In this document: in pieces, positions 14,125 to 27,384 of the stretch
Layout: the number at the start of each line of letters is the position of its first letter
How positions within the stretch are numbered: position 1 is the stretch's first letter
Assembly: GCA_028023455.1 (NCBI GenBank)
Contig: JAQFVV010000455.1
Coordinates: 495,899-559,898 of the forward strand
Source of the DNA: Epiperipatus broadwayi
Taxonomy: Eukaryota > Onychophora > Udeonychophora > Euonychophora > Peripatidae
Direction: 5' to 3'
Length of the DNA stretch: 64,000 bases
Position numbers and translations under genes: made by a program
Notes under the pieces: generated by a model
Databases searched by the model: none
What the model was told of the DNA's origin: nothing
Seen by the model: only the letters and a program-made list of their open reading frames with translations

Positions 14125-15391
14125 TTAACACCTTCATGTTGCACCATTTCTATGACAATTTTAATTGTTTTAACTTGTTGTAAGCTTTAAACATTAAATT
14201 TAATATTATATCATTATTATTTATCAGAATATAATAAATTTGTCTTCATTTAATAAATATTTTTGTTTAGAAAAAAAGTAAATTCTAAAAAAAAAATCAC
14301 ATTTGATTTCTTTATTACCTGTTTATTACGAAAATGCCCCGTAGCTAAAAATTTTTTGGAAGAAGCATGTGGTATCTTGCGCCATCTCTTGGTCAATTTT
14401 GGTCGCAATTTCTTCATTTTAGACTTATTTGATAGGAAATTCAATGCTTTCAATTTTAGTTCTAAAAACATCCGCATATAGCGTTATATTTTTTTAAAAA
14501 AATCATTAATCTTCACAGCCTACTTGTTACATCGCTGTGTCTTCTTCTCTGATTGGATACCTACCAAATCTTCTAGGCGTGTTTCTAAATGACAGATTTG
14601 AAAACGAGGATCAGTAACTAAAAACCATTCTCGCTAAAGAAAGAAGATGTACACATTCGTAATGATTTTGATGTAAATAATTATATTTATTGTAATTTTT
14701 TATGTTCACAAATAATAAAATATAGTTCTCTATCAAAATATAAAGTTTGACTCGGAAAATTTTAAATATTAGAAGAAAAATACATTTGGAGAAATAATCC
14801 GTAACAAAAAATAATTATTGCTACATAACATAATCAGGAAATTTCTAAGGCGTGTTTCTAAATGAAGATTCAGAAACGACAACGAAGCTTTGTATGTTCG
14901 TAATTGAAGTAAATAATAACATCTATCATAATTTTTTTACATTCATAAATAAGATTTGATGTTACTTTATGGAAATATAAAGTTTGATTTGGAAAATTTT
15001 AAATTTTACAAGAGAAATAAGCAAACTGGAAATAAAAAGAGAATTACTTGACAGCTGTTGATCTGAATAACGGCACAATCATTGGTTGAGTTATAATTCT
15101 TTTGTTTTATTGCTACCTATTTTTTACACATTTTTCTTATATTTTTCGACAGTTATTAACATTATTTTTATTTTTTCGTTACATTTAACCAATTTGAATC
15201 TAAAATTATTCAATTTTTAGAAGCTGAATTAAAAAAATTCTGTGTATTTTAGATTAATATTTTAACAAAAGAACTGATTGCAAATGACACAGAACAATCA
15301 CATTGTTCTCAGATTTAAGTAGAGGGCCAATACCTAAAAGAATCAGTTTAAGTAGAGGGCCAATAGCTAAAACCGTCAGTGAAAGGGTTAA
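14125..15391. mobile_element. piggyBac-like non-autonomous element with TTAA target duplication
   Basis: TTAA at 14125-14128 is followed by CACCTTCATG, and the right end reads CAGTGAAAGGG followed by TTAA (15388-15391). The ends are similar inverted repeats (TTAACACCTTCA against TTAACCCTTTCACTG). TTAA-flanked ends starting CCC are typical of the piggyBac superfamily. The 1259 bp interior encodes no transposase that I can recognise. It contains a diverged direct duplication of about 275 bp (starting near 14571 and 14848, GCGTGTTTCTAAATGA) and a 33-bp tandem repeat next to the right end (AGTAGAGGGCCAATA at 15318 and 15351). The overlapping open frames at 14250-14481 are not credible genes. Confidence 0.65.
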
Positions 15392-16199
15392 ATATTGATA
15401 AAATTATGTCTTGATCAAAGCAATAACATTATTTCATCATTCAACTATCAGAGTATTAGATTTTTTAAAAAACAATTATGCTTTAAAAGTTTATAATTTT
15501 TTAATAATTTTTACAGTATAGCAATGTATCCTAATAAACAACCATTGATTATGGATTAGCAAACACCTTGTAATTACCATTCCTGCAATTTGGCTTGTTC
15601 AAAAATATAACATTCTATTTTTAACAATGTTAGAGACTGGCAAGGTACAATAGAAACCAATCAAAAAGTTGCCGAATTATCAGATATCATGATATTTAGA
15701 GAATTTTGGGGGAATTAAAATATGAAAAAAATATATAAAATTACCAATAATTAAAAAAAAAAGTTAATAATTTCTCTCAATAAATGGTTAAATGATACTC
15801 TTAAGATTGCTTGGGGAGAAAATTATATTAATCAAATTTTTTTTTTTATATTAATTCTATGTTGGATTTTTATATTTTAAATTATAATTAAAACATTTTT
15901 CCTTTCATAAATATGAAATAAATACATATTTTAAAGCTGAGTAAAGAAACTTGGATATTTGTAAGCTTACAACAATTAAAAATATTATCCATGGCCCTCT
16001 AATCATTTATTAATTAGTAAATTTAATTGAAATTTACATTTAAATATAAATTAATATATAATTTCATATATATATATTGTGATAGTATATTAGGTACAGG
16101 AATTATATGGAATCATTATGAATGTTTTTGGATATTCTAATCAACACAAGTATTGGTATAATTTGAGTTAGAACATTTCTAATATTGAACATTCTATGT
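15392..16199. other. AT-rich stretch without a recognised gene
   Basis: A/T-rich sequence with homopolymer runs and a short TA tract near 16068-16078. No coding, RNA or repeat signal that I can name. Confidence 0.6.
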
Positions 16200-16800
16200 G
16201 TCTATGGATGTGATGCGCTATGGCTTTTTCTTTATCAAAATCAGGAATCTCTCAGCCACTATGCCCAAATCTTTAGCCACCTTACCTTCCCTTTCCATTT
16301 CCCACCCCTATGTTTTGCCAATATTTTTCTCTATCCTCTCCATCTTCATTTCAAAACATCATCTTTGTCCACAAATGGTTGTTATATCTAGATCCTCCTT
16401 GTCTTTTTCCAAACAGCATAAAAACCAAGAATCCACTTTCTATATAATCACTTTGTTTATATTTATTCTTCCACAACTTCATTATTTCTACCCTTTCTGC
16501 TTGTAGGCATTTACATTTAACTAACAGATGCTTAATATTTTCCATGCTTTCCTTACATAATTTGCAGACTAAATTACCCACATTTCTCCATTTGTGTGTA
16601 TATTCTCTTGTTGCTAACGATTCCTTTTCGAACATTAAACAGTAAACTATTTTCCTTGCTATTATCGTAAATTAACTCATACTCAATATTCTGTTTACTA
16701 CTGTATATGTTTAAACTTTTTTTGCTCTCCATACTAGTTCTCCGTCTTTCCAACTCCCTATTTTTATTAATGCATCTATTCTTCTATGAGAGTATAAAAC
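16200..16800 (-). pseudogene. LINE-2 C-terminal fragment with CCHC zinc knuckle
   Basis: Read on the minus strand, this matches the C-terminal part of the LINE at 27385-29245. It runs from LIKIGSWKDGELVWRAKK near 16770, through LATREYTHKWRNVGNLVC, to the 3' tail. The zinc knuckle is complete here: CKLCKESMENIKHLLVKC (C-X2-C-X8-H-X4-C). The plus-strand LINE has Gln where this copy has His. The reading frame breaks upstream of Met 16635 and again near 16400. The 3' end at about 16206-16225 shows the same GCCAYAGYRCATCACATC tail as the other copy. The clade is uncertain; it is a non-LTR element without a visible RNase H domain. Confidence 0.85.
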
Positions 16801-18680
16801 ATGGAGTGATCTATTGGTGCTTTATGGATTTAAGGAAGTAAAAAGACAAATCTCAGAATTAGTCAAACATCTGAATACAACATAATCCCCAGAAAAACAA
16901 ACCCTATACATATATTTTTATTGGATACTATTAATTAGACGTGATCAATGTGTATAGCTATGAAAAAGTAACCAAAATCAAAAACTGAAGTAAAATTTTA
17001 ATTCAGCTTTTCATACTTTTATATTTATTTATTTTTTTAAAAATTATAAGAATGCAATTATATATACAAAATATGTACCAAAAAAATATTTATACGGGAA
17101 GTTCTTCACCTGCAGGGATAGTGAGTAGAGAAAGCTAAGATTTCTTGTAATGAACTGCCACCTATTGAAAATTTCTCTAACAATTTTTAAATTTGTAGCT
17201 ATATATATGTAAACGAAATAAAAATTTTATATTTCATTTCAGTAAAAATTTTATTAACAATAAATAGTGATTACATACTAATAAAGGATAAATAAATGAA
17301 TAAATTGTACAATAATATGATTATATAATGTTCTATATGTCATCTGGCTAGATTATGTTATGAGAGCACAATGTTATACTCTTATGTGGTTAGGTATAGT
17401 GAAGAGATTCAAAGAACTTGTTTAATGGTATTAGCATTTTTAATATAAACATGAATATTTTCTTTTATAAATGACTATTCTATAATGCTGGGTAGGTGGG
17501 AATTGATAATCAGGAAAAGGAAAGAGCAATTAAAGACCAGGTATTTAACGTTTTCTTTTGTACGGCAAGTTAGAAAAAATTGGCCTTTAAAAATAAACTG
17601 TACATTTTAATTATAATTTAAATAGAAATTTGCTCTAACAATCCTTCTTAAAAACTATCTTAAACAAGGAACATATAATGATTAAAAATGCTGACTATGA
17701 TATATATACGGTAGAGACTGAAACAACTATACAGAAATTATTCTAAAAATTTATAGGAAGAAAAATCGCCCAAAGTATTATCAAAGAGCAATTTAATGTT
17801 GCAAGAAAACAAGAATGAGACTATAAAAAACTTACGAGACCAACGAAATATAGTGTTTTTAAAAAAAGTTTAGAATGATAATGAGATATATTATAATTTA
17901 TTAAATTATGATAATTTAATTTAGAAGGGTCAAACTTTTCTGTACACACAACTATGTTACCATCCATTTTGGCTAATTACATTATTGATTTTATTAATCA
18001 TTTATTAGGCGAGAGATTATCATATCATTCCTAGACCAGACATAAATTTTAAACCTCAATTAAAAATTAATATATCTGTTTTTAATAAAACATAAACACA
18101 AGTGTTAAGTATACCTAAAAATATATTACACGCGGAAAAAGATGTTGAATTATGTCATGCGTTTATGTTTAAGTAAAAAAATAGCTATAATTTAAAGTAT
18201 ATATGTTGGCTAGGTAAGATATAATAATTTCTAGCCTAATACGTAATTATTAATAATCATGAAATGGATCTTGTTAAAGTTGTGAGCACAGAAAGTTTGA
18301 CATTTGTAAATCAAATTCTAGAAATTTGGTATTAATATTAAATATATGATGAAGACCTAAATAAGTAATTATAACCTGGGCCAACTGAAGAGTGCTGGAT
18401 TAGCATGAATGCATATTGAGAAGGGGATAATCTTTTTTTAGTTGTTTTACTAATATATTTCAAGAAATTACAGTGAAATGGAAGTTATAAATATATCTAA
18501 AAATATTTATCAATTAATCCAAATCTAAGTATATATTTATTTATTCTATACTAGAATAAATAGATACAGAAATTGTTTAGATATATTACATGGTGGCTTA
18601 TCTAAACTATATTTTACACAAACAGCAGGACTGTCATTTAAGTTCTTCTGCGACTAACTTTTCTTTTTTTAAAAAAAATC
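16801..18680. other. AT-rich stretch without a recognised gene
   Basis: No coding or RNA gene is recognised. The sequence is A/T-rich with ordinary complexity. Confidence 0.6.
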
Positions 18681-18910
18681 ATCAAGTTACTTTCTTATAG
18701 TTTCATTGTATTTTCTCCACATCTTACAAATAAAAGTACTCACTTTACAATTCTTTGGAGTATCTTTACTGACTATCTTCACACTATTCAGGGCAACTTT
18801 TCCTATTAATTCACATCAAAGATATGCTCTTGCAATTACAATCCATCAAGCTGAGAATGAATATTCATATGATTTTCTATCATGTTCTCAATTTTTGTAA
18901 AGCTTACTGT
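18681..18910. repeat. Dispersed repeat D, copy 1
   Basis: About 225 bp shared with 23023-23245, roughly 85 percent identical by eye and in the same orientation. Both begin CAAGTTACTTTCTTATAG and end near TCAATTTTTG. The small open frame 18706-18900 is disrupted in the other copy, so this is a non-coding interspersed repeat and not a gene. Confidence 0.8.
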
Positions 18911-20389
18911 AACAACATGGAGAAACTTGGATGAGCCTAGTATAATGAAAAATCATCATCAACACTCCAGTTAATACAAAATTTAAATATAAAATTAAAT
19001 ACAAATCTATGAATGATAATGATGAAAAGAATGAGCATGGGGGATCAGCAAAAACAAAGACTAATAATAATTCACCAGTATTACACAGAAGAATAATCAT
19101 TCATCATCATTAATGATCAGAAAATAAAATCAACAGTCAACTTTGTTACTGGATCTGAAAGTGGTCCCCTATAGACCAAGCTAATTATTTAGTCCTTGTC
19201 AAGCTTTGGGCAGATTATATAAACAGTAATTTGGATGCACAAACATAAGTGCTAATCCATCAGAATATAACATGTAAAAAAATAATGCTGGTGTACAGAA
19301 ACATGCTGATCATCGTCAATGCCCTGGACATTTAGTATCATTAATATACTGGCCAACTATAAACTTAATTTCTATTTAACACTAAAATAAAATTTAGTGC
19401 ATGGATTTTAAAAGAGATCACTTTGCACCAACAAGAACCATCATTATCTGGATATGCATAACACTAAACGTAAATCTAATTCATATAATGAACCATTATG
19501 TACGAATTCAGCTCAGGGAGCAAGAGCTCTATAACTGTCATAGTGAATAAAAGATAATACTAATATATAATGTTTTAAACTTAGTCTAGGATTAAATAAA
19601 TTCACTGGAATAACTTAATAAAATATAAATTTATTAATAACAATAAAATTAAGGTATGTTAAGTAAGCTATAAATTCAGCAATCTAATTTTGATTAGAAA
19701 AATAGAAAAAAATGTCACTATATTGTGTATTGCATAAATCTCAATAGGTACACATAAAACACAAAACACAGCTATATATAAGCACTCAGATATGCCATAT
19801 GATAATTTAAAGTTAACATCTTTGAATAATCATAAACCAATAATAAAAATTCATTTTTATAATACATATAATTAATTTTAACATATTATGTGTTGGATGA
19901 CTGATTTTAATATATATGGGTCTACATGACATACATTTGAATGTGTGTGCACACTAATATTTTATTTAGTTAAAGAAACTTATTAAAACCATATCTTTTC
20001 ACAAGACAAAATTCATTGTTGAAAAATATACATAAAATTCACGTTTGTGCATATTAATTATTCCCCTACAAATCAAAGATATTAATTAATTCATTACCTC
20101 TAATGGTAAGTAAAAGTTCTTTATATATATATATATATTACTTCTTTGACATTCTTTTATAAAAGTTTTTTTCCTTTTTCAGATTACTATTAATTGTAAC
20201 CATCTTTAAAAATATGCCAGCAAGTTCTTATGTTCTCTAAAGATTTTTGGAATTTTTTTTTTTTATAAAATAAAACTGGAAACTTATCTTAGTTTTAATT
20301 GAGGTAATAGTATGTATACTGAACCCCACTGTTTGATGGCACTGCTTTTCACCCAATGCACATCAATATACCGATTCACATGCCATCAG
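18911..20389. other. AT-rich stretch without a recognised gene
   Basis: Nothing recognisable beyond short TA runs (for example 20122-20138) and T homopolymers. A minus-strand open frame at 18888-19100 has no family resemblance. Confidence 0.6.
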
Positions 20390-21240
20390 TTTCTTTACAG
20401 AATACTATGGTAAAAAAAAATGTTTTTTCACTTTCTATACATAAAACTCATATGGTTTTTTTTTCATTTTTAATGAACAAACACTTTGTTTTTATATGAT
20501 GTAGGGAGGGGAAGTTGGTTTGCTTCTAAATTATCACCCTTTTTTTTTTTTTGATTTTTAGTTTGTTTGTTTTTTTGATTTTGAATTATCGGTTTCTTTA
20601 CATAATACTACAGTAAAAAAATTTTTTTACCTTTTCTATACATAAAACTCGTATGCTTTTTTTTCATTTTTAATAAATAAACACTTTGTTTTTAGATGGT
20701 AGACAGGGATTGGTTTGCTTTTAAATTATCGCCTTTTTTTTTTTGGATTTTGAGTTTTTTAAAGTCTTAAACAATTCAATTTTAATAAACCAACAGTGGT
20801 TTTTAGAGGATGGATGGGGGTTTGGTTTGAATTTTCATATTCGTCTTTTAGTATCTTTTGCCAATGTACTGGAAACTTCGTATATTAATTTTAAATGTGT
20901 TCGAATATAGAATACATATAAAGAGATAGATTAACAAAATATATGAATTATTGGTGGGGGAGATTAGTTTGCTTTCAAATTATCGACTTTTTATTGATTT
21001 TGAGCTTTTTTTTTAACCAACAGTTGGTTTTTAGAGGGTGGAGGGGGGTTGGTTTGATTTTTAATTTTCATCTTTTATTTTTTTATTATGAGGTGTTTTT
21101 TTTTAATATTTATGCTACCAAAACTTTTATTTGATAGCAAAAAGTTTTTCCTTTATTTTTTGTCTTTTTCAAAAAGTCTTAAACAGTTCATTTTTAAAAA
21201 ATATTTTTTTAGGTGGATGGGGAGTTACAATTTGTTTAAC
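20390..21240. repeat. Degenerate T-rich tandem array, unit about 200 bp
   Basis: Successive units share GGTTTCTTTACAnAATACTA, then CTATACATAAAACTC, AACACTTTGTTTTTA, a G-rich spot (GGAGGGG / GGATGGGGG / GGAGGGGGG) with TTGGTTTG, and AAATTATCG followed by long T runs. Clear unit starts are at about 20390 and 20590. Partial units follow at about 20940-21090 and 21170-21240. Units differ by point changes and T-run length. No coding potential. Confidence 0.75.
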
Positions 21241-21258
21241 TCCAATAGGAGATGAGCC

Positions 21259-21861
21259 TCAAAGCTGTAAGTAATGGGATTTTAGAGCCATCCAACCAAC
21301 TTCCCTTACATAAACTCCAGGTACACTTGCAGGAGTGGCAATGGATTTTCCCCAGATCCTGTAGTTAACTAAAACCATGCTCCTCCCACAAATGCATATC
21401 TTTGCATCTGGCAGGATGTTCTCTTTTTGGAAAAATGCAACAGTGTCAATTTCTGTGGCTGGCAATTCACTTCCCTTCAACCAATTTTGAACACTTGCTG
21501 CTAATATTTTACTGTTCTCACATAGATTCACACATAAACATGCACTTGCATGTAAACTCAGCAGAGCTCTGCTGAACCCTAACCTTTTCAGGTTGTGTGC
21601 AGTTCAAAATCATAGCAAAATGTGCATGATGGCCTGACAATTCTTAATATATAATACTAAATCCACTACACTTTTTCAAAATTTTTCCACAATGAATTTT
21701 TTGATAGTTTCACATCCTTCAAATATGGCCACCATCAAATCAGACTGTAGCAAGAGTTGAATTGCACTCACTTGAGAAATACTGTCACAAATCAATGGGC
21801 ATAGTATTTTGTTACATAATCGTATGATACATTGCCCTCTACGCAACCTGTTACAGCTCAA
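21259..21861 (-). pseudogene. Unidentified coding-like remnant
   Basis: Two minus-strand open stretches (21676-21861 and 21259-21531) have a more balanced residue composition than the AT-rich surroundings, with segments such as LPATEIDTVAFFQKENILP and VNYRIWGKSIATPASVPG. They are separated by stops in all frames. I do not recognise the family. They could be a decayed transposon gene or unrelated exons of a host gene. No convincing splice sites frame them. Confidence 0.25.
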
Positions 21862-23022
21862 ACAATACTGTTGTAATGTTAGCTGTAAGTTAGGCTGCTA
21901 AAATGGTATATTGATGTGTTTTGCATGAAAAACAATGCCATCAAGCTGTCAGATTCAGTATAAATACTATTACCTTAATTGAATATTTTAGAAAAAGTTA
22001 TTTACTTTTAAATCTTATAATTTAAAGATTTTAACTATAAAGTATTTAAAATAATTTTGTTCTCAATATATAGTACAGTTTACTCACCAACTGTATGCAC
22101 TTTATATATATATTTGACTGGCAGTTATTATACATTTGTGCTTTTTTGCATATAGATTACTCAACATATAAAGTCATAGCATGTTAATCCTTCCAGAAAG
22201 CCAATGAAATCTTTTGGTAAGCTGGTCCATTCTAAAATAGTAGACTGGCTTATTGACATCTTCAGGAATGGTATAGGCATTCACTCAGTTCCATCCAGCC
22301 TCTATCATTTGATGAACTTCAGGCAAGTCAGCCATCTAGTACACATGGGCTATGGAACACAGAAAAGCAGGCCCATTACTTCCACGTGAATCCAAACTCT
22401 ACCATCATGACACAGCAGCAGCTAATTTGTACTCTACACCTTCAGTGATAACTTTCATAATGATAATGCTGTATAACTATTGTAAGTGTTAAGAATGATT
22501 CAAATCCACCTTTTTGGGATATATCATGAAATTTTAAAACAATAATTAAGTTTTTTTTCTTTATCTTGATTTAAAACAACAAGTTAATGACTCTTTTCAA
22601 TTTACCTTAATTAAAACCAATTTTTTTTATCTAAAAAGTATTTTAATTCTTCCAATAACAGAGTATATTATACTAAATTTTATCACAAGCTTTAGTTAAA
22701 AAATTTCTTAATCCAATTAAAAATAGATAGGGAAATTATATAAGTACTGATATTATTTAATTTAACACAAAAACAAGCTTGTTTTAGATCTTTTTTTTAA
22801 TTTTCAAAACCAGAATAAAACATTAAATAGACCTTTTTAAATGTTAAATTTATAATAATTTTTTAATTCAAAATTATTTAACTCTTATTCCAGTGTAATC
22901 TAGAAAATATCTACAAAAAATGTATTTATTTTTACTTTTCCTTTCAACTGTAAATATACATGCGTATACACACTACTATGTTATTGCATGCCATAAAACA
23001 CGTAAGAGTTTAAAATTTCAAC
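21862..23022. other. AT-rich stretch without a recognised gene
   Basis: A GC-richer patch at 22190-22440 contains a short open frame (22204-22389) with no family resemblance. The remainder is AT-rich. Confidence 0.5.
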
Positions 23023-23245
23023 AAGTTACTTTCTTATAGTTTTCATTGTATTTTTTCCACATCCTACAAATAAAAGTACTCAATTTACGATTCTTTGGAG
23101 TATTTAACTGTCTTCACACTGTTCAAGGCATCTGATATTATTAATTACATCAAAGATGTGCTCTTGTAATCACAATGCATCAAACTAAGAAAAAAAAATT
23201 TTTTATGATTTTGAATTCTGTTGTCAATTTTTGCAAAGTTTACTT
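23023..23245. repeat. Dispersed repeat D, copy 2
   Basis: Second copy of the repeat at 18681-18910, from CAAGTTACTTTCTTATAG through the TTTGGAGTAT and ATCAAAGATGTGCTCTTG blocks to GTCAATTTTTGC. Small deletions and an A-run replace part of the 3' portion. Confidence 0.8.
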
Positions 23246-24249
23246 TAAATTAAAAAATATCGGTTTCTTTATGTTATCACTATAAGAATCCATATCCTAC
23301 ACTCATACTATAAATTTAGAAGCATAACAAAACAATATACAATTAGTAAGGATGACAAATGTAAACACTTAGTCTTAATTCAGATTTCAAAAAATTTAAG
23401 AGCTAAAAAGCGACCATGTGAGAGATGGCAATATATATGTTTGCTGTATGATATAGAAAAATTAGTTTAAAATAAGAAGACCTTTATGTAAAAATTAATC
23501 AATAATAATAAGCTAATGATTTATTGTTTGGAACTTTGTATGGAATTCAAGCATCAAAACTAATGAGCTGATAGTCATGAACTTTCTTCACAGTCTGCCA
23601 TTCTATCATCAAACTTAACACTGCAGAGCAAAGTACAATAATTTAATTGATTTAAAAGTTCAAAAGAAGTGGGAGTATCAATGGTGATAGAATAGGAGCC
23701 ACAACCCATGGCCATTTACTCTACCACTGCTCTAAATAAGTCCAGAACTGATTATGATAATAATTGATAGAATTAATTTAGTTATAGTAATTAAATTACT
23801 ACAATGAAGTACTCTTTATTTGGATTTGATTGTTTCACTATACAATATTAAAGTTCAGCTTTGTAAAAACTTTGCTACCAAAATGTTTCAATTTATTCAT
23901 ATTCTCAAACCAATAACTATCCAAGTTAAAAGTTGCTTATAATTTTTTTCTGATGACTATTAAACTATTTAAAGTTTTTTCACATTGCATTGAGAACAAT
24001 ACAAATGTTTTCAGGTCTGCCTTTGACTTGCAAAATAGCTTAGACAGCAGCATAGCTATAAATCCAGAGATAGATAAATAAAACTTTATCTTAATCTGAT
24101 ATATTCTTGACTTGATCCTTATAATGTTATATTATTTATTTTACTCCCACAATTCATTTGTTTAATATCAATTCTTTAATTTATACTGTATGCAAAAATG
24201 CGCTGGACACATTTTCTTAATCAGCATTCAAAGACTTTCATGATATCTT
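23246..24249. other. AT-rich stretch without a recognised gene
   Basis: No gene, RNA or nameable repeat seen. Confidence 0.6.
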
Positions 24250-24840
24250 AGATAATCCAAAACAAAGCAAAACTCTCCATATAGTAGTGATCATGTGATG
24301 TTTAGATATCTTAGATAACATTATATGTCTGAAAGTTTACTAATAATGGCACTTTATTTGTAATATGATTATTTAATTTATCTAGAATTGTTACATGTCT
24401 AGAAAAATTTAAACTTTTCAAATACATTCGACTGTTAGTAATTGCATATAGATTTGTTTATAATATTTAAAGAAGTTGCCCACATGGTTATGGCAAATAA
24501 CTTCATGAGTCAATCTTGTGTAACAATTTGTGTTTGAAAGTACTCACTAATATTATTCTTAAAAAAATGGAAAATTCAGGAGGACTCTCATAAGATAAGT
24601 ATTTCAATTTTTTTCTGACTGTTGCCAATAAAAGGGTAGAATAGTTGGTTATAGATGTTAAGATCTTAATTTGATTACTGGTCAGATCAGTATTATCTAA
24701 ACAAGTTCGAAGAATCTCATTCAAACTATTGTGTTACATACTCAACATGTGTGCTATTAATAATATTTCATTGTATTTGAAATGTTTAAAGATATTTAAT
24801 AATTAATTCTAGGTGATGGAAATAGTCCAACATAATTTCA
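24250..24840. repeat. Fragments of families A and B
   Basis: 24263-24304 is an internally deleted family-A end: CAAAGCAAAACTCTCCATA is joined directly to GTGATCATGTGATGTTTA. Next, 24397-24440 carries the family-B segment AAATTTAAACTTTTCAAATA plus GTTAGTAATTGC. GATGGAAATAGTCCAACATA (about 24818-24837) is the family-B end in reverse. The sequence between them is diverged, so whether these mark one family-B copy is unsettled. Open frames here are incidental. Confidence 0.5.
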
Positions 24841-26274
24841 AATAAAAAGGATTGTGACATTGGCATGTTTAAGATTGTTGATGTTTTTTCAACCCTGACT
24901 AAATTCACATTTGTCTTCACCTCATTGGCTCTTTTACTCAATTTAAATTTAATAAAATAACAAAACATGCAGTGGAAAATTCTTTGCCAATATAAAAGAT
25001 ATTGGTTTTATAATATGCTATTTTAACCCTCTTGTATTCTGATACTTTCTATTGTTACATCTGGTGAGAGTTTTTAAAAAATCTCAATATTTCTGTTCAT
25101 ATAAAATCTTTACTTTATGCTAAAAGTCAGTAAGTTTGACTTAATTTCTTTTTAATTTAATTTTATAAATGAACAATAATCTAAAAAATCATATTTGATC
25201 AGTTTAAATATTTAAAAACTAACCTGTAAATATGACATTGTACCATAACATCACACAGATGTCTACATTAACATTTTTTGCGGAAACTTAACAAATTCTT
25301 TTGTATTTTAAAGTTTTTTTTAATATTAACAAATAAACATAGATTTATAATATCCCTATCATATTCTGCTTTAAAATGTGATATTTTCTTACAAAAATTA
25401 CAATAGTGAAAAAAAAAAAATAACAGCATGTTAATTTATATTATGATCAATTTTATTAATTTCTATTTTACCAAAATCACCCTTTCTTTTATTTTGCTGG
25501 AATATTTTATAAATACAATTTATCCAAAACATTTTGAAGACTTTTTAACAAAATCCTTTATATATATACATATATATAGTACTTTAAACAGAGGGCGTTA
25601 CTGGATATTTGTAATTGTATAATGGTTTGTATATTTTCTATAATTATTTCAGTTAGTGTTAACAGTAACTTACTTTTCATATATATATACTCCTCACATT
25701 TTGACTGCCCTGCAGTATTCTTCAGAGCCTGTTTAAGTCTTCAAAGTGGTTTGGATAAATTGCATTTAATTTCCATTCCTAAAAGTAAAACAAAAATGAA
25801 TAATTTAATTTTTTTCTTGCATATTTCTATGTAATAATCAATCAGTTTGTGTATAAAGTAATTAAAATTATTTTTTAAAAATAAAAAAACTCATATTAAA
25901 TTATAGTTGAAAATATTTGCATGCAAACTATACCAGAAGGATGTGAACACCTCTGGGCATGTTCTTTTGTCATAAAACAAATGAGAAATCTTTTGAGCTT
26001 AGCCACAGTTCATAAAATGCTGCTCTTTTCAGATTTTTTTTCAATTTTATTATCAATAAAAACATTACATTAATATCCACTTTTTAGAAAAACCCTAAGT
26101 CATTACCATTTAGAATAACATTAATATTTAATCTAAAGTTACAGAGTAATAATATTTTCCTGATGACACTTTCACCAATTTTCAATGAAAATGAATGTTA
26201 CAAATTAACAAAATCAAAGGTCTTATTACGATCAATTAAAAACACATGAAGACATTGTGGACTTTTTTCTGATT
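24841..26274. other. AT-rich stretch; one possible retroelement tail
   Basis: No gene is recognised. At 25690-25760, minus strand, CTGAAGAATACTGCAGGG and CAGTCAAAAT resemble the hammerhead-derived tail motif seen in the Penelope-like element at 45.8-47.3 kb, but the GAA is lost. Confidence 0.4.
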
Positions 26275-26345
26275 ATTCTCTTATACAGCATATATTAAGG
26301 ATTTGAACTCAGACTTTCAAGTACCCATCAACTATCAAGATTACT
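26275..26345 (-). repeat. Family-C fragment (tRNA-like part)
   Basis: On the minus strand this reads GGGTACTTGAAAGTCTGAGTTCAAATCC in pieces. It matches the tRNA-like part of the family-C repeats at 55 and 59 kb (GCTTGAAAGTCTG then GAGTTCAAGTCC). The GAGTTCAAATCC stretch resembles a Pol III box B. The hammerhead portion is not visible here. Confidence 0.5.
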
Positions 26346-26599
26346 TAATGACTTTTTTGGAGAATTTGACTTATAAATTATCATAGTAATAATTTTTTGC
26401 CCATGCATTTTTATTTACAAAAACTGAAGAAATTTGTATTTTTTATTTTTTAATGCATTTAAGTGAATGAAAGTATTTCTTTAATTTTTTTTTATTATCT
26501 TATTTTTATTTCACATTAATTTCTTTTTTAGTTTTTGTTTATGCTTATTTAATATTTCATTGCTATAAAATAATATTGGAAATGATCAATCAAGATTGA

Positions 26600-26780
26600 A
26601 CCAATAGCTGATTTAGCAGAATTTTTTCTTTTACCATAGCTATGCCATCTATTGTAAGTTTTAGTAACTAATATTTGACAGATGATAGAGCTTAATAAAT
26701 CCCTATCCAGTGCTATCTTATCCAATATCTCCAGAATAATTTTTAGCTTATGGATTTCAATAAGCAATATCATCTGGCAT
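26600..26780 (-). repeat. Decayed family-A hammerhead repeat
   Basis: In order, plus strand: CTATTGTAAG, ATAGAGCTTAATAAATCCC, TATCCAATATCTCCAG, TTTTTAGCTTATGG, TCAATAAG. This follows family A but with the hammerhead core destroyed. The minus-strand open frame 26549-26773 runs through this repeat and is not a gene. Confidence 0.55.
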
Positions 26781-27384
26781 TCTTTAGTTTCTAAAGCTTA
26801 CATTAGATGGCATGACTGTAGTGAAAGAAATAAAGTATATTGCTGAAATAGCAATGTGTAGTATGTTGGAGTTATTTGATAGAGTCATGTGAGATTTTAT
26901 TGAATTAACTTACAGCTGACTATCAATTTAAACTGAATGAAAGAAATAAATCAAGCCTATTTAATTTCACAGCTTCTATTATTATAATGATTGCAGAACA
27001 TTATTATCTTGCTAGCATTTAAAATGTGACAAAATAGCTTTTTATGTAAAGATTTTTATTTTTTAAGTATTTGCCTTTGGCAAATGGGCTCAATACTGAA
27101 AATGTATATTATTTATTAGCTGTTTCTCTCAGTATTTCTGAAATTAATATTCTCGTGTTTTATGATTATATTTCTATGACAGATTTTTTTTTTAATATTC
27201 TCTATTTTTAATATTTAAATCACCATCTTCAGATTGATTCTGGCTTGTGGATTAAAATAGTATATCTCAGTATTTTCTTTCAATGTTGGATCCCATAGTT
27301 CATAATAAAAGCAAAACCTAGGAACTTATCTGAGAACGGTGACTTAAATACTAAGAATAGAAATTTTATATGCATTTAATACTA

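Noticed and set aside
14250-14481. Overlapping plus and minus frames in the TTAA element as a transposase
   Set aside because: They are too short, have no DDD/DDE-type block, and overlap on both strands with composition-driven residues.
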